The notes beneath the pieces were generated by a model. That model was not told the origin of the DNA. It did not search any database and saw only the letters and a list, made by a program, of their open reading frames with translations. A DNA stretch of 64,000 bases from Alphaproteobacteria bacterium. GTDB taxonomy: Bacteria; Pseudomonadota; Alphaproteobacteria; Rhizobiales; Xanthobacteraceae. Positions 22,033-31,053 of this stretch are shown in pieces. The stretch lies in contig JBBCGH010000001.1 of the NCBI GenBank assembly GCA_037200445.1, forward strand, positions 2,914,001 to 2,978,000. The letters run 5' to 3'. Numbering within the stretch: the stretch's first letter is position 1; each line of letters begins with the position of its first letter. The position numbers and the translations under genes are program-made.

Positions 22033-22653
22033 ATGGCGGATCCAACCGTATTCATTGTCGACGACGACGAGGCGGTGCTCGACTCGATCGCCGAACTGGT
22101 GACGTCGGTCGGTTTGCGCGCGGCCACGTTTCGCTCCGCGCAGCAGTTTCGCGACAGCTTCGATCCCGAGCAGCCGGGATGCCTCGTGCTCGATGTCCGC
22201 ATGGCACACATGAGCGGTCCCGCATTGCAGGACGAGTTGAATGCGATGAGCGCGCGCATTCCGATTGTGTTTCTCAGCGGCCATGGCGACGTCGCGGTCG
22301 CCATCAAGACGATCAAGGCAGGCGCCGTGGATTTCGTGCAGAAGCCCTATCGTGAGCAGCAACTGCTCGATAGCATCAACGATGCGCTGCGGCGCGATGC
22401 CGAGTACCGGCGTGCCGCTACCGGCAACGAGGGGTTCGCCGACCGGCTGGCAAGCCTGACCGAGCGCGAGCGTGGCGTATTGGCGCAGGTGGTGAAAGGC
22501 TTGTCGAGCAAGGAGATCGCCAGAGTGCTCGACATCAGCTACCGCACCGTGGAATTGCATCGCAGCCACATCATGGAAAAGCTGCGTGTGCATTCGCTCG
22601 CCGAGCTGATCCGGCTCGTCGTGGAGCAGCAGAACACCGCACGGCCTACGTAG
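22033..22653 (+). CDS. FixJ/TodT-type response regulator
   Basis: A 206-residue transcription regulator. The receiver domain (1-120) has the acidic pocket IVDDDE, the phospho-acceptor Asp in CLVLDVRMAHMSG, SGHGD and the conserved Lys in FVQKPY. The LuxR-type HTH output lies at about 140-200 (LTERERGVLAQVVKGLSSKEIARVL, YRTVELHRSHIMEKL). It begins 4 bp after the second kinase gene with GGGGAG as ribosome-binding site, so it is the likely partner of both kinases. Targets are not shown by the sequence; the neighbouring outer-membrane and sulfatase genes are candidates. Confidence 0.92.
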   Translation: MADPTVFIVDDDEAVLDSIAELVTSVGLRAATFRSAQQFRDSFDPEQPGCLVLDVRMAHMSGPALQDELNAMSARIPIVFLSGHGDVAVAIKTIKAGAVDFVQKPYREQQLLDSINDALRRDAEYRRAATGNEGFADRLASLTERERGVLAQVVKGLSSKEIARVLDISYRTVELHRSHIMEKLRVHSLAELIRLVVEQQNTARPT

Positions 22654-22794
22654 GCTACGCGTTTCCTCATATTGTTCCGCGCGGGTGCGCCGAGCACTCT
22701 TGAACCCGCATCCGTCGACGTCCGGCCGGTTACGACGCAGCGTCGTCGCGGCGCCGATCTCCTCGGTTGCTTGTTTGGGGGCCGACGAGGGCTC

Positions 22795-23163
22795 ATGGCC
22801 GAAACCCTGTTCATCGTGGATCCCCTGCCGGACGAGCGCAGCCGCATCATGGCGGCATTGTCGGACGAAAGCGTCACGATAGAGATCTACGAGAGCGGCG
22901 CGCAGTTTCTCGATCAGGTGACCGCCAACGCGTCCGGATGCGTGGTCGCCCCGATCGACCTTCCCGGCGTCGGGTTGCGAGCGCTGATCGCCGAGATCAA
23001 CCGCCGGGTCCTCCCGCTCGCAGTCGTTGTGATCGGCCGCGATTCAGAGCTCGACAGCGCAGTCGAGCTGGTGCGCGCCGGTGCGTTCGATTTTCTCGAG
23101 CATCCATTCTCTGATCGCCGGCTGCGGTCGGTCGTGCGCCGCGCGATCGGCGCGCCGGCCTGA
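22795..23163 (+). CDS. Degenerate single-domain receiver protein
   Basis: A 122-residue stand-alone receiver-like domain. The start (ETLFIVDPLPDERS), the middle and the end (AGAFDFLEHPFSDRRLRSVV) follow the FixJ receiver pattern. The position of the phospho-acceptor Asp reads VVAPIDLPG, with Pro where Asp is expected, and the conserved KP is HP. Phosphorylation in the normal way is therefore unlikely. There is no output domain. The ATG at 22795 opens the homologous part; the frame extends 41 codons further upstream without similarity. It lies 141 bp behind the intact regulator. Confidence 0.7.
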   Translation: MAETLFIVDPLPDERSRIMAALSDESVTIEIYESGAQFLDQVTANASGCVVAPIDLPGVGLRALIAEINRRVLPLAVVVIGRDSELDSAVELVRAGAFDFLEHPFSDRRLRSVVRRAIGAPA

Positions 23164-23373
23164 ACCGCTTCCGACGTCCCGCGCGATTGCGGCCGTTGCT
23201 ACGGACGCGTTGCCATCTGCGCACGCGGCACAGTGTTACCGTCCGGCGCGCACAGGTGTTTCCACCTAGCCCCGCACGTGTTCGTCGTGATGGTTCGCGC
23301 CCGCCTCACTGGCCTAGCGTCAATTTGCAAATCCACTCGGTCTGTTGAGCGGATCCATCCAGGGAGATGAACC

Positions 23374-23598
23374 ATGGCAATCGTAAGTAAGCTCGCCTTC
23401 GCCGCGTTGGCAGGTCTTTTCGCCGCGAACTTCGTGTCGCAGGCATCGGCGCAGGACTCCCCCGCGCGCGACGCGGCGATCCACAAGTGCATCAACGAGG
23501 CGCAGGCCCGCTTCCCGAACGTCTCCGATGACAACACCATGCGCGCCCGCACGGACGTCTATCGGTCGTGCATGCGGTCCGCCGGTCAGAATCCGTAA
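23374..23598 (+). CDS. Small secreted protein with paired cysteines
   Basis: A 74-residue protein. A Sec signal peptide (MAIVSKLAFAALAGLFAAN...ASAQD) is followed by about 47 residues containing IHKCINEAQARFP and YRSCMRSAGQ, a two-cysteine pattern I have met in small hypothetical secreted proteins of Bradyrhizobium. GGGAGA precedes the ATG. Function unknown. Confidence 0.75.
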   Translation: MAIVSKLAFAALAGLFAANFVSQASAQDSPARDAAIHKCINEAQARFPNVSDDNTMRARTDVYRSCMRSAGQNP

Positions 23599-23834
23599 GG
23601 CTGGCTTTGACACGACGCGCGCGCGAACTCGCCTCGTGGACTGGAATGTGACCGCTCCTCCCCCGCACTTCAGTCACGAGGCGAGCTGCACGTAGCGGTC
23701 CGATCCATTCATTCGGCGATGAGACATGATGCAACCTGTTCTTCACGCGCCGGCGGCGAGCGGACTCGCGGTCAGCACATTCGACCGCCGCTCATCCGGG
23801 GACATGCTGTTCATCCCCCGGCGGCACGTTCCGC

Positions 23835-24722
23835 ATGGGCTCGGACCGCCACTACGCGGAGGAAGCGCCGGTTCACCGCGTGACGGTCGACGGCTTCTGG
23901 ATGGATCGCACGCCGGTGACGAACCGCCAATTCAAGGAATTCGTCAACGCGACGGGTCACGTCACGGTCGCGGAAATCCCGCCCGATCGGAAGGACTATC
24001 CCGGCATCCTGCCGCACATGATCTACGCCGGCTCGCTGGTGTTCACGCCGCCGCAGCACGCGGTCGATCTGCGCGACTTCCGCCAGTGGTGGTCGTTCAC
24101 CAGGGGCGCGAACTGGCGCCACCCGTACGGACCCAGGAGTAACCTGAAAGGGCTCGACGATCATCCGGTCGTGCATGTGGCGTTTGGCGACGCGCTCGCC
24201 TACGCGCGCTGGGCCGGCAAGGAATTGCCGTCCGAAGCCGAGTGGGAATTCGCCGCGCGCGGCGGCCTCGACGGCGCCGACTATGCCTGGGGCGACGAAC
24301 TCACGCCCGGCGGCCGGCACATGGCCAACACCTGGCAGGGAGAATTTCCGCGCCAGAACCGCAATGAGGACGGCTTCGAGCGCACCTCGCCGGTGACTGC
24401 GTTTCCGCCGAACGGCTACGGCCTCCACGACATGATCGGCAACGTCTGGGAGTGGACCGCCGACTGGTACGCCCCCCGGCACGAAGCCGATGCGTTGAAG
24501 GCTTGCTGCATTCCGGAGAATCCGCGCGGCGGACGCGAGGAGAGCAGCTACGACCCTGCGAACACCCACGCGAAGATCCCCCGCAAGGTCATCAAAGGCG
24601 GCTCGCACCTGTGCGCGCCGAACTACTGCCGGCGCTACCGCCCGGCTGCACGTCACGCGAAGGAGGTGGACACCTCCGCCAGCCACGTCGGGTTTCGATG
24701 CGTGAGACGAGAAGCGGCTTGA
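23835..24722 (+). CDS. Formylglycine-generating enzyme (SUMF1/FGE family), 5' end probably frameshifted
   Basis: Oxidises the active-site Cys of sulfatases to formylglycine. The FGE fold is clear: VDGFWMDRTPVTNRQFKEFV, LPSEAEWEFAARGG, GNVWEWTADWY, and the C-terminal GGSHLCAPNYCRRYRPAAR, which keeps the two catalytic cysteines, and SHVGFRCVR. This frame begins at MGSDRHYAEEAP, inside the usual N-terminal strand. The missing part MLFIPGGTFRMGSD is recovered from 23804 if one C is removed from the C5 run at 23815-23819; that frame opens at an ATG at 23726. The three sulfatases behind it are the obvious substrates. Confidence 0.88.
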   Translation: MGSDRHYAEEAPVHRVTVDGFWMDRTPVTNRQFKEFVNATGHVTVAEIPPDRKDYPGILPHMIYAGSLVFTPPQHAVDLRDFRQWWSFTRGANWRHPYGPRSNLKGLDDHPVVHVAFGDALAYARWAGKELPSEAEWEFAARGGLDGADYAWGDELTPGGRHMANTWQGEFPRQNRNEDGFERTSPVTAFPPNGYGLHDMIGNVWEWTADWYAPRHEADALKACCIPENPRGGREESSYDPANTHAKIPRKVIKGGSHLCAPNYCRRYRPAARHAKEVDTSASHVGFRCVRREAA

Positions 24723-24746
24723 TGCACCCAACACAGGAGAGACGCC

Positions 24747-26531
24747 ATGACTGAAAGGATACTCGGCAAGCCAGCCGGCACCGGCGACGGTGCGAGCAAG
24801 ACAAGGACGAGCCTGCGTGTCCGAACCTGCGCGGCGCTGCTCGGCGCATCCGCGTTGATTGCGGCGTCGGGACTGGCGAGCACGCCGGCCGCGGCGCAAA
24901 CGCCGCAGCAGCCCAACATCCTCTTCATCATGGGCGACGACATCGGCTGGATGCAGCCGAGCATCTACCATCGCGGCCTGATGGTCGGTGAGACGCCGAA
25001 TATCGATCGCATCGGCAACGAAGGCGCGATGTTCACGCACTATTACGCAGAGCAGAGCTGCACGGCCGGGCGCACCGCCTTCATCACCGGCATGCAGCCG
25101 GTTCGTGTCGGCATGACCTTGCCGGAAATTCCCGGCAGCCCGTCCTATATGCGGGCCGGCACACCCCACCTTGCCAGGTTCCTCAACGATCTCGGCTACA
25201 GCACCGGCGAGTTCGGCAAGAACCATCTCGGCGACACCACCGAGTCGCTGCCGACCGCGCACGGCTTCCAGGAATACTGGGGTTACCTCTATCACCTCGA
25301 CGCGATGCAGGGGGTGAGCTTCCCCGACATCAATAAGAGCCCGACTCAGCAGGGCATCGCGCCGCCATGCAAGAACACGCCGATCCCCGGTATCGCCGAG
25401 GTCCCAGGCTCCGTGGATCCCAAGACCACGGTCTGCCTGACCCCGCCGCGCAACGTGCTGTGGTGCAAGTCGTCGGATGGCGCGCCCGCGAACCAGAGCT
25501 GTCAGGATCAGGGCCCGCTGACGCTCGAGCGCTCGAAGACCGTGGACGAGGAAATCTCCGCCAAGGTCGTCGACTTCCTCGACCGCAACGATCCGAAGAA
25601 GACCAACAAGCCGTTCTTCGTCTGGTACAACCCGGCGCGCATGCACATCACGACGGTGCTGCCCGACAAGTACCTGAACATGATCGGCGAGCCCGGCGGC
25701 AAGGACTGGGGCCTCAACGAAGCCGGCATGAAGCAGATGGACGACAACATCGGCTACGTCTTGAAAAAGCTCGAGGACATGGGCCAGCTCAACAACACCA
25801 TCGTCGTCTTCACCACCGACAACGGCGCCGAGACGATCACCTTCCCGGACGGCGGCGTCACGCCGTTCAAGGGCGGCAAGCTGAGCACCTGGGAGGGCGG
25901 CATGCGCGCTCCCATGGTCATCCGCTGGCCGGGCGTCATCAAGCCGGGCACGATCAAGAACGAGATGTTTTCTTCCCTCGACTGGCTCCCGACTCTCGTC
26001 GAGATCGCCGGCGGGCCGAAAGGCGACGCGCTGAAGCAGCGGATCGAGGCCGGGCAGTACCCCAACGTCGTCAAGACGACGCTCGATGGCGTCAACCAGA
26101 TCGACTACCTGAGCGGCAAGTCCGATCAGTCCGCACGCGATCATTTCCTGTACTACTCCAGCACGACGCCGTCGGCGGTCCGCTACAAGAACTGGAAGAT
26201 GTATTTCGCGATGGTGTCCGACTCGCCGGCAGGATTCGTCAGCGGCGTGCTGCCTTACTCCTGGACCCAGGTCGTCAACATCAAGCGCGATCCGTTCGAG
26301 ACGTCTGTCGGTTCACAGCAGAAGACGCTCTTCGGTATGGCCGGCTCGATTGCTTCTCCGTCGACCGCCTATGTGTATGACTGGAACATCCTGCCCATCG
26401 GCCAGCAGCTGTGGCTGAAGCATCTCGAGACCTACATCAAGTACCCGCCGCTGCAGGATCCGGCCAGCTACAACCTGGAACAGGTCATGCAGCAGGTGAA
26501 GAACATGCGGACGGCCGGTCGCAGCGACTGA
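24747..26531 (+). CDS. Arylsulfatase-type sulfatase 1
   Basis: Hydrolyses sulfate esters in the periplasm or outside the cell. The 594-residue protein has a long N-terminus with a Sec-like signal ending in STPAAAQ. Metal ligands appear in IMGDDIGW (Asp64, Asp65) and VFTTDNGAE. The formylglycine site is Cys105 in SCTAGRTAF, a CxAxR version of the usual CxPxR. KNHLGD holds the conserved Lys-x-His. Six extra cysteines cluster around residues 210-255. It starts 24 bp behind the FGE gene, so the two are probably in one operon. It is closest in the window to sulfatase 3. The natural substrate cannot be read from the sequence. Confidence 0.92.
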   Translation: MTERILGKPAGTGDGASKTRTSLRVRTCAALLGASALIAASGLASTPAAAQTPQQPNILFIMGDDIGWMQPSIYHRGLMVGETPNIDRIGNEGAMFTHYYAEQSCTAGRTAFITGMQPVRVGMTLPEIPGSPSYMRAGTPHLARFLNDLGYSTGEFGKNHLGDTTESLPTAHGFQEYWGYLYHLDAMQGVSFPDINKSPTQQGIAPPCKNTPIPGIAEVPGSVDPKTTVCLTPPRNVLWCKSSDGAPANQSCQDQGPLTLERSKTVDEEISAKVVDFLDRNDPKKTNKPFFVWYNPARMHITTVLPDKYLNMIGEPGGKDWGLNEAGMKQMDDNIGYVLKKLEDMGQLNNTIVVFTTDNGAETITFPDGGVTPFKGGKLSTWEGGMRAPMVIRWPGVIKPGTIKNEMFSSLDWLPTLVEIAGGPKGDALKQRIEAGQYPNVVKTTLDGVNQIDYLSGKSDQSARDHFLYYSSTTPSAVRYKNWKMYFAMVSDSPAGFVSGVLPYSWTQVVNIKRDPFETSVGSQQKTLFGMAGSIASPSTAYVYDWNILPIGQQLWLKHLETYIKYPPLQDPASYNLEQVMQQVKNMRTAGRSD

Positions 26532-26559
26532 GTGCGAACGTCAGACCGCGATTTGAGAA

Positions 26560-26585
26560 GGCGGGCGCCCCACGGGGCGCCTGCC
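26560..26585 (+). other. Hairpin between sulfatases 1 and 2
   Basis: GGCGGGCGCCCC pairs with GGGGCGCCTGCC (one G-T pair) in the 103-bp gap. No T-tract follows, so it is more likely a processing or stabilising structure within the operon than a full terminator. Confidence 0.5.
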
Positions 26586-26634
26586 GATCCCGTCGAACCA
26601 GCTTGGTCACACACCCACTCGCCAGGACGCCACG

Positions 26635-28125
26635 ATGAAGAGAGCGACTCTTCGGCTCGCGCTTCTGGCATCGCTTACCTCCATGGCGATCGCGTCTGCA
26701 CCGATGTCGGCGCAGCCGCAGAAGCCGAACATCCTTTTCATTCTCGCCGACAATGTCGGCTATGGCGACATCGGCGCCTACGGCGGCGGAGAGCTGCGCG
26801 GGGCGCCGACGCCGCGTATCGACCGGTTCGCGGCCGAAGGCCTCCGCCTGACCCAGTTCCTGGTGGAGCCGAGCTGCACGCCGTCCCGCGCCGCGTTCAT
26901 GACGGGGCGCTATTCCATCCGCTCCGGACTGTCGCTGGTCGCCGTCGAAGGAACGGACATCTCGCTTCCGGCGCGCGAAGTCACGATGGCCGAGATGCTG
27001 CGCGACGCCGGATACGCAACAGCGATCTTCGGCAAATGGCATCTTGGCTCGCAGCCTTACAGCCAGCCGCAGAACAAAGGCTTCGACGAGTTCTACGGCA
27101 TCCCGCCCGGGGACACGTGGGATGTGTTCAACATCATTCCTCAGGGCCGCCAGACCAAGACGCTCGATCTCCCGCTCGACAAGGGGCCGCAGGTTGTCGA
27201 GGCCAAACGGGGCGAGCCGCTGCGCGTAGTGAAGCCTTATACCGAACGGGTACGGCGCGACATCGACTGGGAGCTGGCGGACCGCGGCGTCGACTTCATG
27301 AAGCGCCAGAAGTCGGCGGGGAAGCCGTTCTTTCTCTACCTCCCGATTTCCCGGACGCACTTTCCCAATCTTCCCTCGAAGCGCTTCGAAGGCGCTTCGC
27401 GCATCGGACAGTTCGGCGATTCGCTGATGGAAGGCGATGCGGTCGTCGGCGCGATGCTCGACTCGCTCAAGGAACTCGGTCTGGAGAAGGACACCATCGT
27501 GGTGTTTGCCTCCGACAATGGTCCCGATGGACCGGGCGCGAAAACATTCGGCGGCGACATGCCCGACATCGGGACGCCCGGACCCTACCGCGGCGCGCTC
27601 GGCGACGTGAGCGAGGGCTCGATTCGCACCGCGGCCATCATCCGCTGGCCGGACCGGATTCGGCCGCGCGTTTCCTACGCGATGGTCTCGATCATGGATT
27701 TCTTCCCGACCTTCGCGCGCCTTGCCGGAGGCAAGGTTCCGGATGACCGGCCGATCGACGGCGTCGACCAGAGCGCCCTGCTGCTCGGCGCGAGCGACAC
27801 CGGAGCGCGCGAGCATCTTCTGACCTTCGTCGGCTCCGATCTTGTCGCGGCGCGCTGGAAACAGTTCCGCGCGTATTTCGTCGATGTCGCGCCGAGCCGC
27901 AGCGGCTGGGGCGGCGAGCACCTGATGGGCGGTGTCGGCGCCAGCGCAGCGCCGATGAACGGCTATCCCAAGGTGTTCAACATCGAGTCCGATCCGCGCG
28001 AGGAACACAACATCGGCGAGATGTACAACTGGGTGATCGGGCCGCTGCTGAAATCGGTCGAGACCTACAAGGCCACGCTCGCGAAGTACCCGAACGCGCC
28101 AGCCGCGAACATGACGCGATTCTGA
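26635..28125 (+). CDS. Arylsulfatase-type sulfatase 2
   Basis: A 496-residue secreted sulfatase with a Sec signal ending SAPMSAQ. The active-site motif is Cys81 in SCTPSRAAF, the classical CTPSR form. KWHLG and FASDNGPDG carry further catalytic and metal residues. The first metal motif reads ADNVGYGD, with Asn at the second position where Asp is usual. The family type differs from sulfatases 1 and 3, and the protein is shorter, so the three enzymes probably handle different esters. Confidence 0.92.
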   Translation: MKRATLRLALLASLTSMAIASAPMSAQPQKPNILFILADNVGYGDIGAYGGGELRGAPTPRIDRFAAEGLRLTQFLVEPSCTPSRAAFMTGRYSIRSGLSLVAVEGTDISLPAREVTMAEMLRDAGYATAIFGKWHLGSQPYSQPQNKGFDEFYGIPPGDTWDVFNIIPQGRQTKTLDLPLDKGPQVVEAKRGEPLRVVKPYTERVRRDIDWELADRGVDFMKRQKSAGKPFFLYLPISRTHFPNLPSKRFEGASRIGQFGDSLMEGDAVVGAMLDSLKELGLEKDTIVVFASDNGPDGPGAKTFGGDMPDIGTPGPYRGALGDVSEGSIRTAAIIRWPDRIRPRVSYAMVSIMDFFPTFARLAGGKVPDDRPIDGVDQSALLLGASDTGAREHLLTFVGSDLVAARWKQFRAYFVDVAPSRSGWGGEHLMGGVGASAAPMNGYPKVFNIESDPREEHNIGEMYNWVIGPLLKSVETYKATLAKYPNAPAANMTRF

Positions 28126-28200
28126 AATGGGCAGGGAACCATCCCGCGAGGGATGGCGACCAATATGAGAATACCGCAACCAAGCCAGGAGACGATTGTG

Positions 28201-29901
28201 ATGATGAAAAAGGATGGCCCCGGAGCCAAAACTGAAGCCGCAACAAAGGATCGGCCGGTCAATCGGCGCAACATATTGCTCGGCGGCACGACGCTTGCCG
28301 CCGCATCCACACTGGGATCGTCGATGCCGATTGCGCAGTCGCCAGCCCAGGCGCAACCGGTAACAGGTGCGGGCCAGCGTCCCAACATCGTCGTCATCAT
28401 GGGTGACGACATCGGCATGTGGAATATCGGCGCCTACCACCGCGGCCTTATGGCGGGGCGAACGCCGAACCTCGACAAGCTCGCCGCCGAGGGGATGTTG
28501 TTCACGGATTACTACGCGGAAGCGAGCTGCACCGCGGGCCGCGCCAATTTCATCACGGGTGAACTGCCGATCCGCACCGGCATGACGACAGTCGGGCAGG
28601 CCGGCGCCCCGACCGGCATTCCGGCAGAGGCGGTGACAATCGCCACCGCGCTGAAAGGAATGGGTTACGCGACCGGCCAGTTCGGCAAGAACCATCTTGG
28701 CGACAAGAACGAGTTTCTGCCGACCGTGCATGGTTTCGATGAATTCTTCGGTTATCTCTATCATCTCGATGCGATGGAAGACCCGGCACACCCTGGCTAT
28801 CCGCAGGATCTGCTGAACGTCGTCGGCCCACGCAACATGATCCACTCGTGGGCAACGAACGTGGACGACCCGACGGTGGACCCGCGCTGGGGCAAGGTCG
28901 GCAAACAAAAGATCGAGGACGCCGGCACGCTCTATCCCAAGCGGATGGAGACCGTGGACGACGAAATCCGCGACCTGGCAATCAAATTCATCGAGAAGGC
29001 GAAGGCCGACAACAAGCCGTTCTTCCTCTGGCTCAACCCGACGCGCATGCACATCGTGACGCACCTCTCGGAAAAATACCAAAAACTGCGCAACTCCAAG
29101 AATGGCTGGTCCATCCATGAAGCCGGCATGGCGCAGCTCGACGACGACGTCGGCATCGTGATGCAGAAGCTCAAGGATATGGGGGTGGACGACAACACCA
29201 TCGTGGTATTCACCACCGACAACGGCACTGAAGTCTTCACCTGGCCGGACGGCGGGCAGACGCCGTTCGCCCAGAGCAAGGGCACGGTCTTTGAAGGCGG
29301 CTTCCGCGTGCCGTGCATGGTTCGATGGCCCGGCAAGGTGCCGGCGGGAAAAGTCGAGAACGGCATCATCTCCGGCCTCGACTGGTTCCCGACGTTCCTG
29401 GCTGCCGCCGGCAATCCGAACATCGCGGAGGAGCTGAAGAAGGGCAAACAGATCGGCGATCGCACCTACAAGTGCTATCTCGACGGCTACAATCAGCTCG
29501 ACATGATCACCGGCAAGGGGCCGTCGAACCGTCACGAGATATATTATTTCGGTGAAAGCGAACTCGGTGCTGTGCGCATCGACGATTTCAAATTCCGCTT
29601 CATCGACCAGCCTGGGGGCTGGGTCGGCGACAAGACCAAACCTGACGTGCCCTATATCACCAACCTGCGCCTCGATCCGTTCGAGCGCACCGGATGGCCC
29701 AACTACGGGACCAAGGAGGGGGCGCAACAGTACTTCGACTGGTTCAAGTACGAGTTCTGGCGCTTCGTGTTTGTTCAGCAGCAGGTCGAGAAGCTGGCCA
29801 TGACGGCGATCGAGTTCCCGCCGATGCAAAAGGGCGCGAGCTTCAATCTCGAAGCCGTGAAGGCGAAGATTGCGGCGGCCCAGGCGGCAATAGCGAAATA
29901 G
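28201..29901 (+). CDS. Arylsulfatase-type sulfatase 3, Tat-exported
   Basis: A 566-residue sulfatase that carries a twin-arginine signal (NRRNILLGGTTLAAA, Arg22-Arg23), so it is folded, and formylglycine installed, before export. Metal ligands lie in IMGDDIGMW (Asp69, Asp70) and VFTTDNGTE. The formylglycine site is Cys110 in SCTAGRANF (CxAxR). KNHLGD is conserved. GGAG stands 9 bp before the ATG at 28201; an earlier ATG at 28153 is less likely. Sequence is close to sulfatase 1, pointing to an old duplication. Confidence 0.92.
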   Translation: MMKKDGPGAKTEAATKDRPVNRRNILLGGTTLAAASTLGSSMPIAQSPAQAQPVTGAGQRPNIVVIMGDDIGMWNIGAYHRGLMAGRTPNLDKLAAEGMLFTDYYAEASCTAGRANFITGELPIRTGMTTVGQAGAPTGIPAEAVTIATALKGMGYATGQFGKNHLGDKNEFLPTVHGFDEFFGYLYHLDAMEDPAHPGYPQDLLNVVGPRNMIHSWATNVDDPTVDPRWGKVGKQKIEDAGTLYPKRMETVDDEIRDLAIKFIEKAKADNKPFFLWLNPTRMHIVTHLSEKYQKLRNSKNGWSIHEAGMAQLDDDVGIVMQKLKDMGVDDNTIVVFTTDNGTEVFTWPDGGQTPFAQSKGTVFEGGFRVPCMVRWPGKVPAGKVENGIISGLDWFPTFLAAAGNPNIAEELKKGKQIGDRTYKCYLDGYNQLDMITGKGPSNRHEIYYFGESELGAVRIDDFKFRFIDQPGGWVGDKTKPDVPYITNLRLDPFERTGWPNYGTKEGAQQYFDWFKYEFWRFVFVQQQVEKLAMTAIEFPPMQKGASFNLEAVKAKIAAAQAAIAK

Positions 29902-29915
29902 AAAAGATCATCACG

Positions 29916-29939
29916 GCGGGCGGCCGAGAAGCCGCCCGC
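29916..29939 (+). other. Hairpin between sulfatase 3 and the HAD hydrolase
   Basis: GCGGGCGGC (29916-29924) pairs with GCCGCCCGC (29931-29939) around CGAGAA. Only AATCTTG follows, so termination would be partial. Confidence 0.5.
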
Positions 29940-30008
29940 AATCTTGCACGCGTATGCAGTTCGTTAGCACCATTAACGTCGGCACGTTTGCTATCGAGGG
30001 AGACAGAC

Positions 30009-31046
30009 ATGGATCCGAATTCCTCTTATCTCCGCGGACTGAGCCGCCGCGTTCTCCTCTCGGCCCTGGCCGTCGCACCCGCGGTCATCGGACCGTTGCG
30101 CGCGACGCCCGCGTCGGCGCAAGGGGCCGATCCGCTGCCGTCCTGGAATGACGGCGCCACGAAAAGCTCGATCACCACGTTCGTCACGCGCGTGACGACG
30201 CAGAGCGGACCCGACTTCGTGCCGCCGGAGCAGCGGATCGCGACCTTCGACAACGACGGCACGCTGTGGATCGAGCAGCCGATGTACATTCAGCTCGCCT
30301 TCGTCCTCGACCGCGTCAGGAAAATGGCGCCGGACCACCCCGACTGGAAGACCAGGCAGCCGTTCAAGGCGGTGCTCGATGGCGACCTCAAGGCGCTCGC
30401 CGCGTCGGGCGAGAAGGGGCTGACGGAGCTTGTGGCGGTCACGCACGCCGGCATGACCGCGGAGGAATTCGCCAAGATCGTCTCCGACTGGATTGGGAGT
30501 GCCCAAGACCACCGGTTCAAGCGCCCGTACACCGAGCTTGTCTACCAGCCGATGCTGGAGTTGCTCGCCTACCTGCGCGCCAACGGCTTCAAGACCTTCA
30601 TCGTCTCGGGCGGGGGCATCGAGTTCATGCGGCCCTGGACCGAGAAGATCTATGGCATTCCGCCCGAGCAGGTCGTCGGCTCCTCGATCAAGACGCGCTT
30701 CGAGATGCAGGACGGCAGGCCGGTGCTGTTCCGGCTGCCCGAAATCAACTTCATCGACGACAAGGTCGGCAAGCCGATCGGCATCAATCAGCACATTGGC
30801 CGGCGGCCGCTCGCGGCGTTCGGCAACTCCGACGGCGACCTGCAGATGCTGCAATACACCACGCTGTCCGGCGGCCCGCGTTTCGGCCTGCTCGTGCACC
30901 ACACCGACGCGGAACGCGAATACGCTTACGACCGCAAATCCCACTTCGGAAAGCTCGACAAGGCGCTCGACGTCGCGGCCGACAACAAGTGGACCGTGGC
31001 CAGCATGAAATCCGACTGGAAGCGCATCTTCCCCTGGAGCGAGTAG
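30009..31046 (+). CDS. Tat-exported HAD-superfamily hydrolase
   Basis: Phosphatase-like enzyme of 345 residues. The signal LSRRVLLSALAVAP (Arg13-Arg14) indicates Tat export. HAD motif I is FDNDGTLW (Asp81, Asp83), motif II is FIVSGGG, and motif IV is FGNSDGD. The broad cap between motifs I and II resembles the phosphoserine-phosphatase-like branch. The frame runs further upstream, but the ATG at 30009 starts the signal peptide. Its place behind three sulfatases suggests that it removes phosphate from related extracellular compounds; this is inference. Confidence 0.88.
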   Translation: MDPNSSYLRGLSRRVLLSALAVAPAVIGPLRATPASAQGADPLPSWNDGATKSSITTFVTRVTTQSGPDFVPPEQRIATFDNDGTLWIEQPMYIQLAFVLDRVRKMAPDHPDWKTRQPFKAVLDGDLKALAASGEKGLTELVAVTHAGMTAEEFAKIVSDWIGSAQDHRFKRPYTELVYQPMLELLAYLRANGFKTFIVSGGGIEFMRPWTEKIYGIPPEQVVGSSIKTRFEMQDGRPVLFRLPEINFIDDKVGKPIGINQHIGRRPLAAFGNSDGDLQMLQYTTLSGGPRFGLLVHHTDAEREYAYDRKSHFGKLDKALDVAADNKWTVASMKSDWKRIFPWSE

Positions 31047-31053
31047 AGGCCCA

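Noticed and set aside
26560-29939. Hairpins between the sulfatase genes as true terminators
   Set aside because: Both lack a T-tract, and the genes stay on one strand with good ribosome-binding sites, so I list them as processing or attenuation structures instead.
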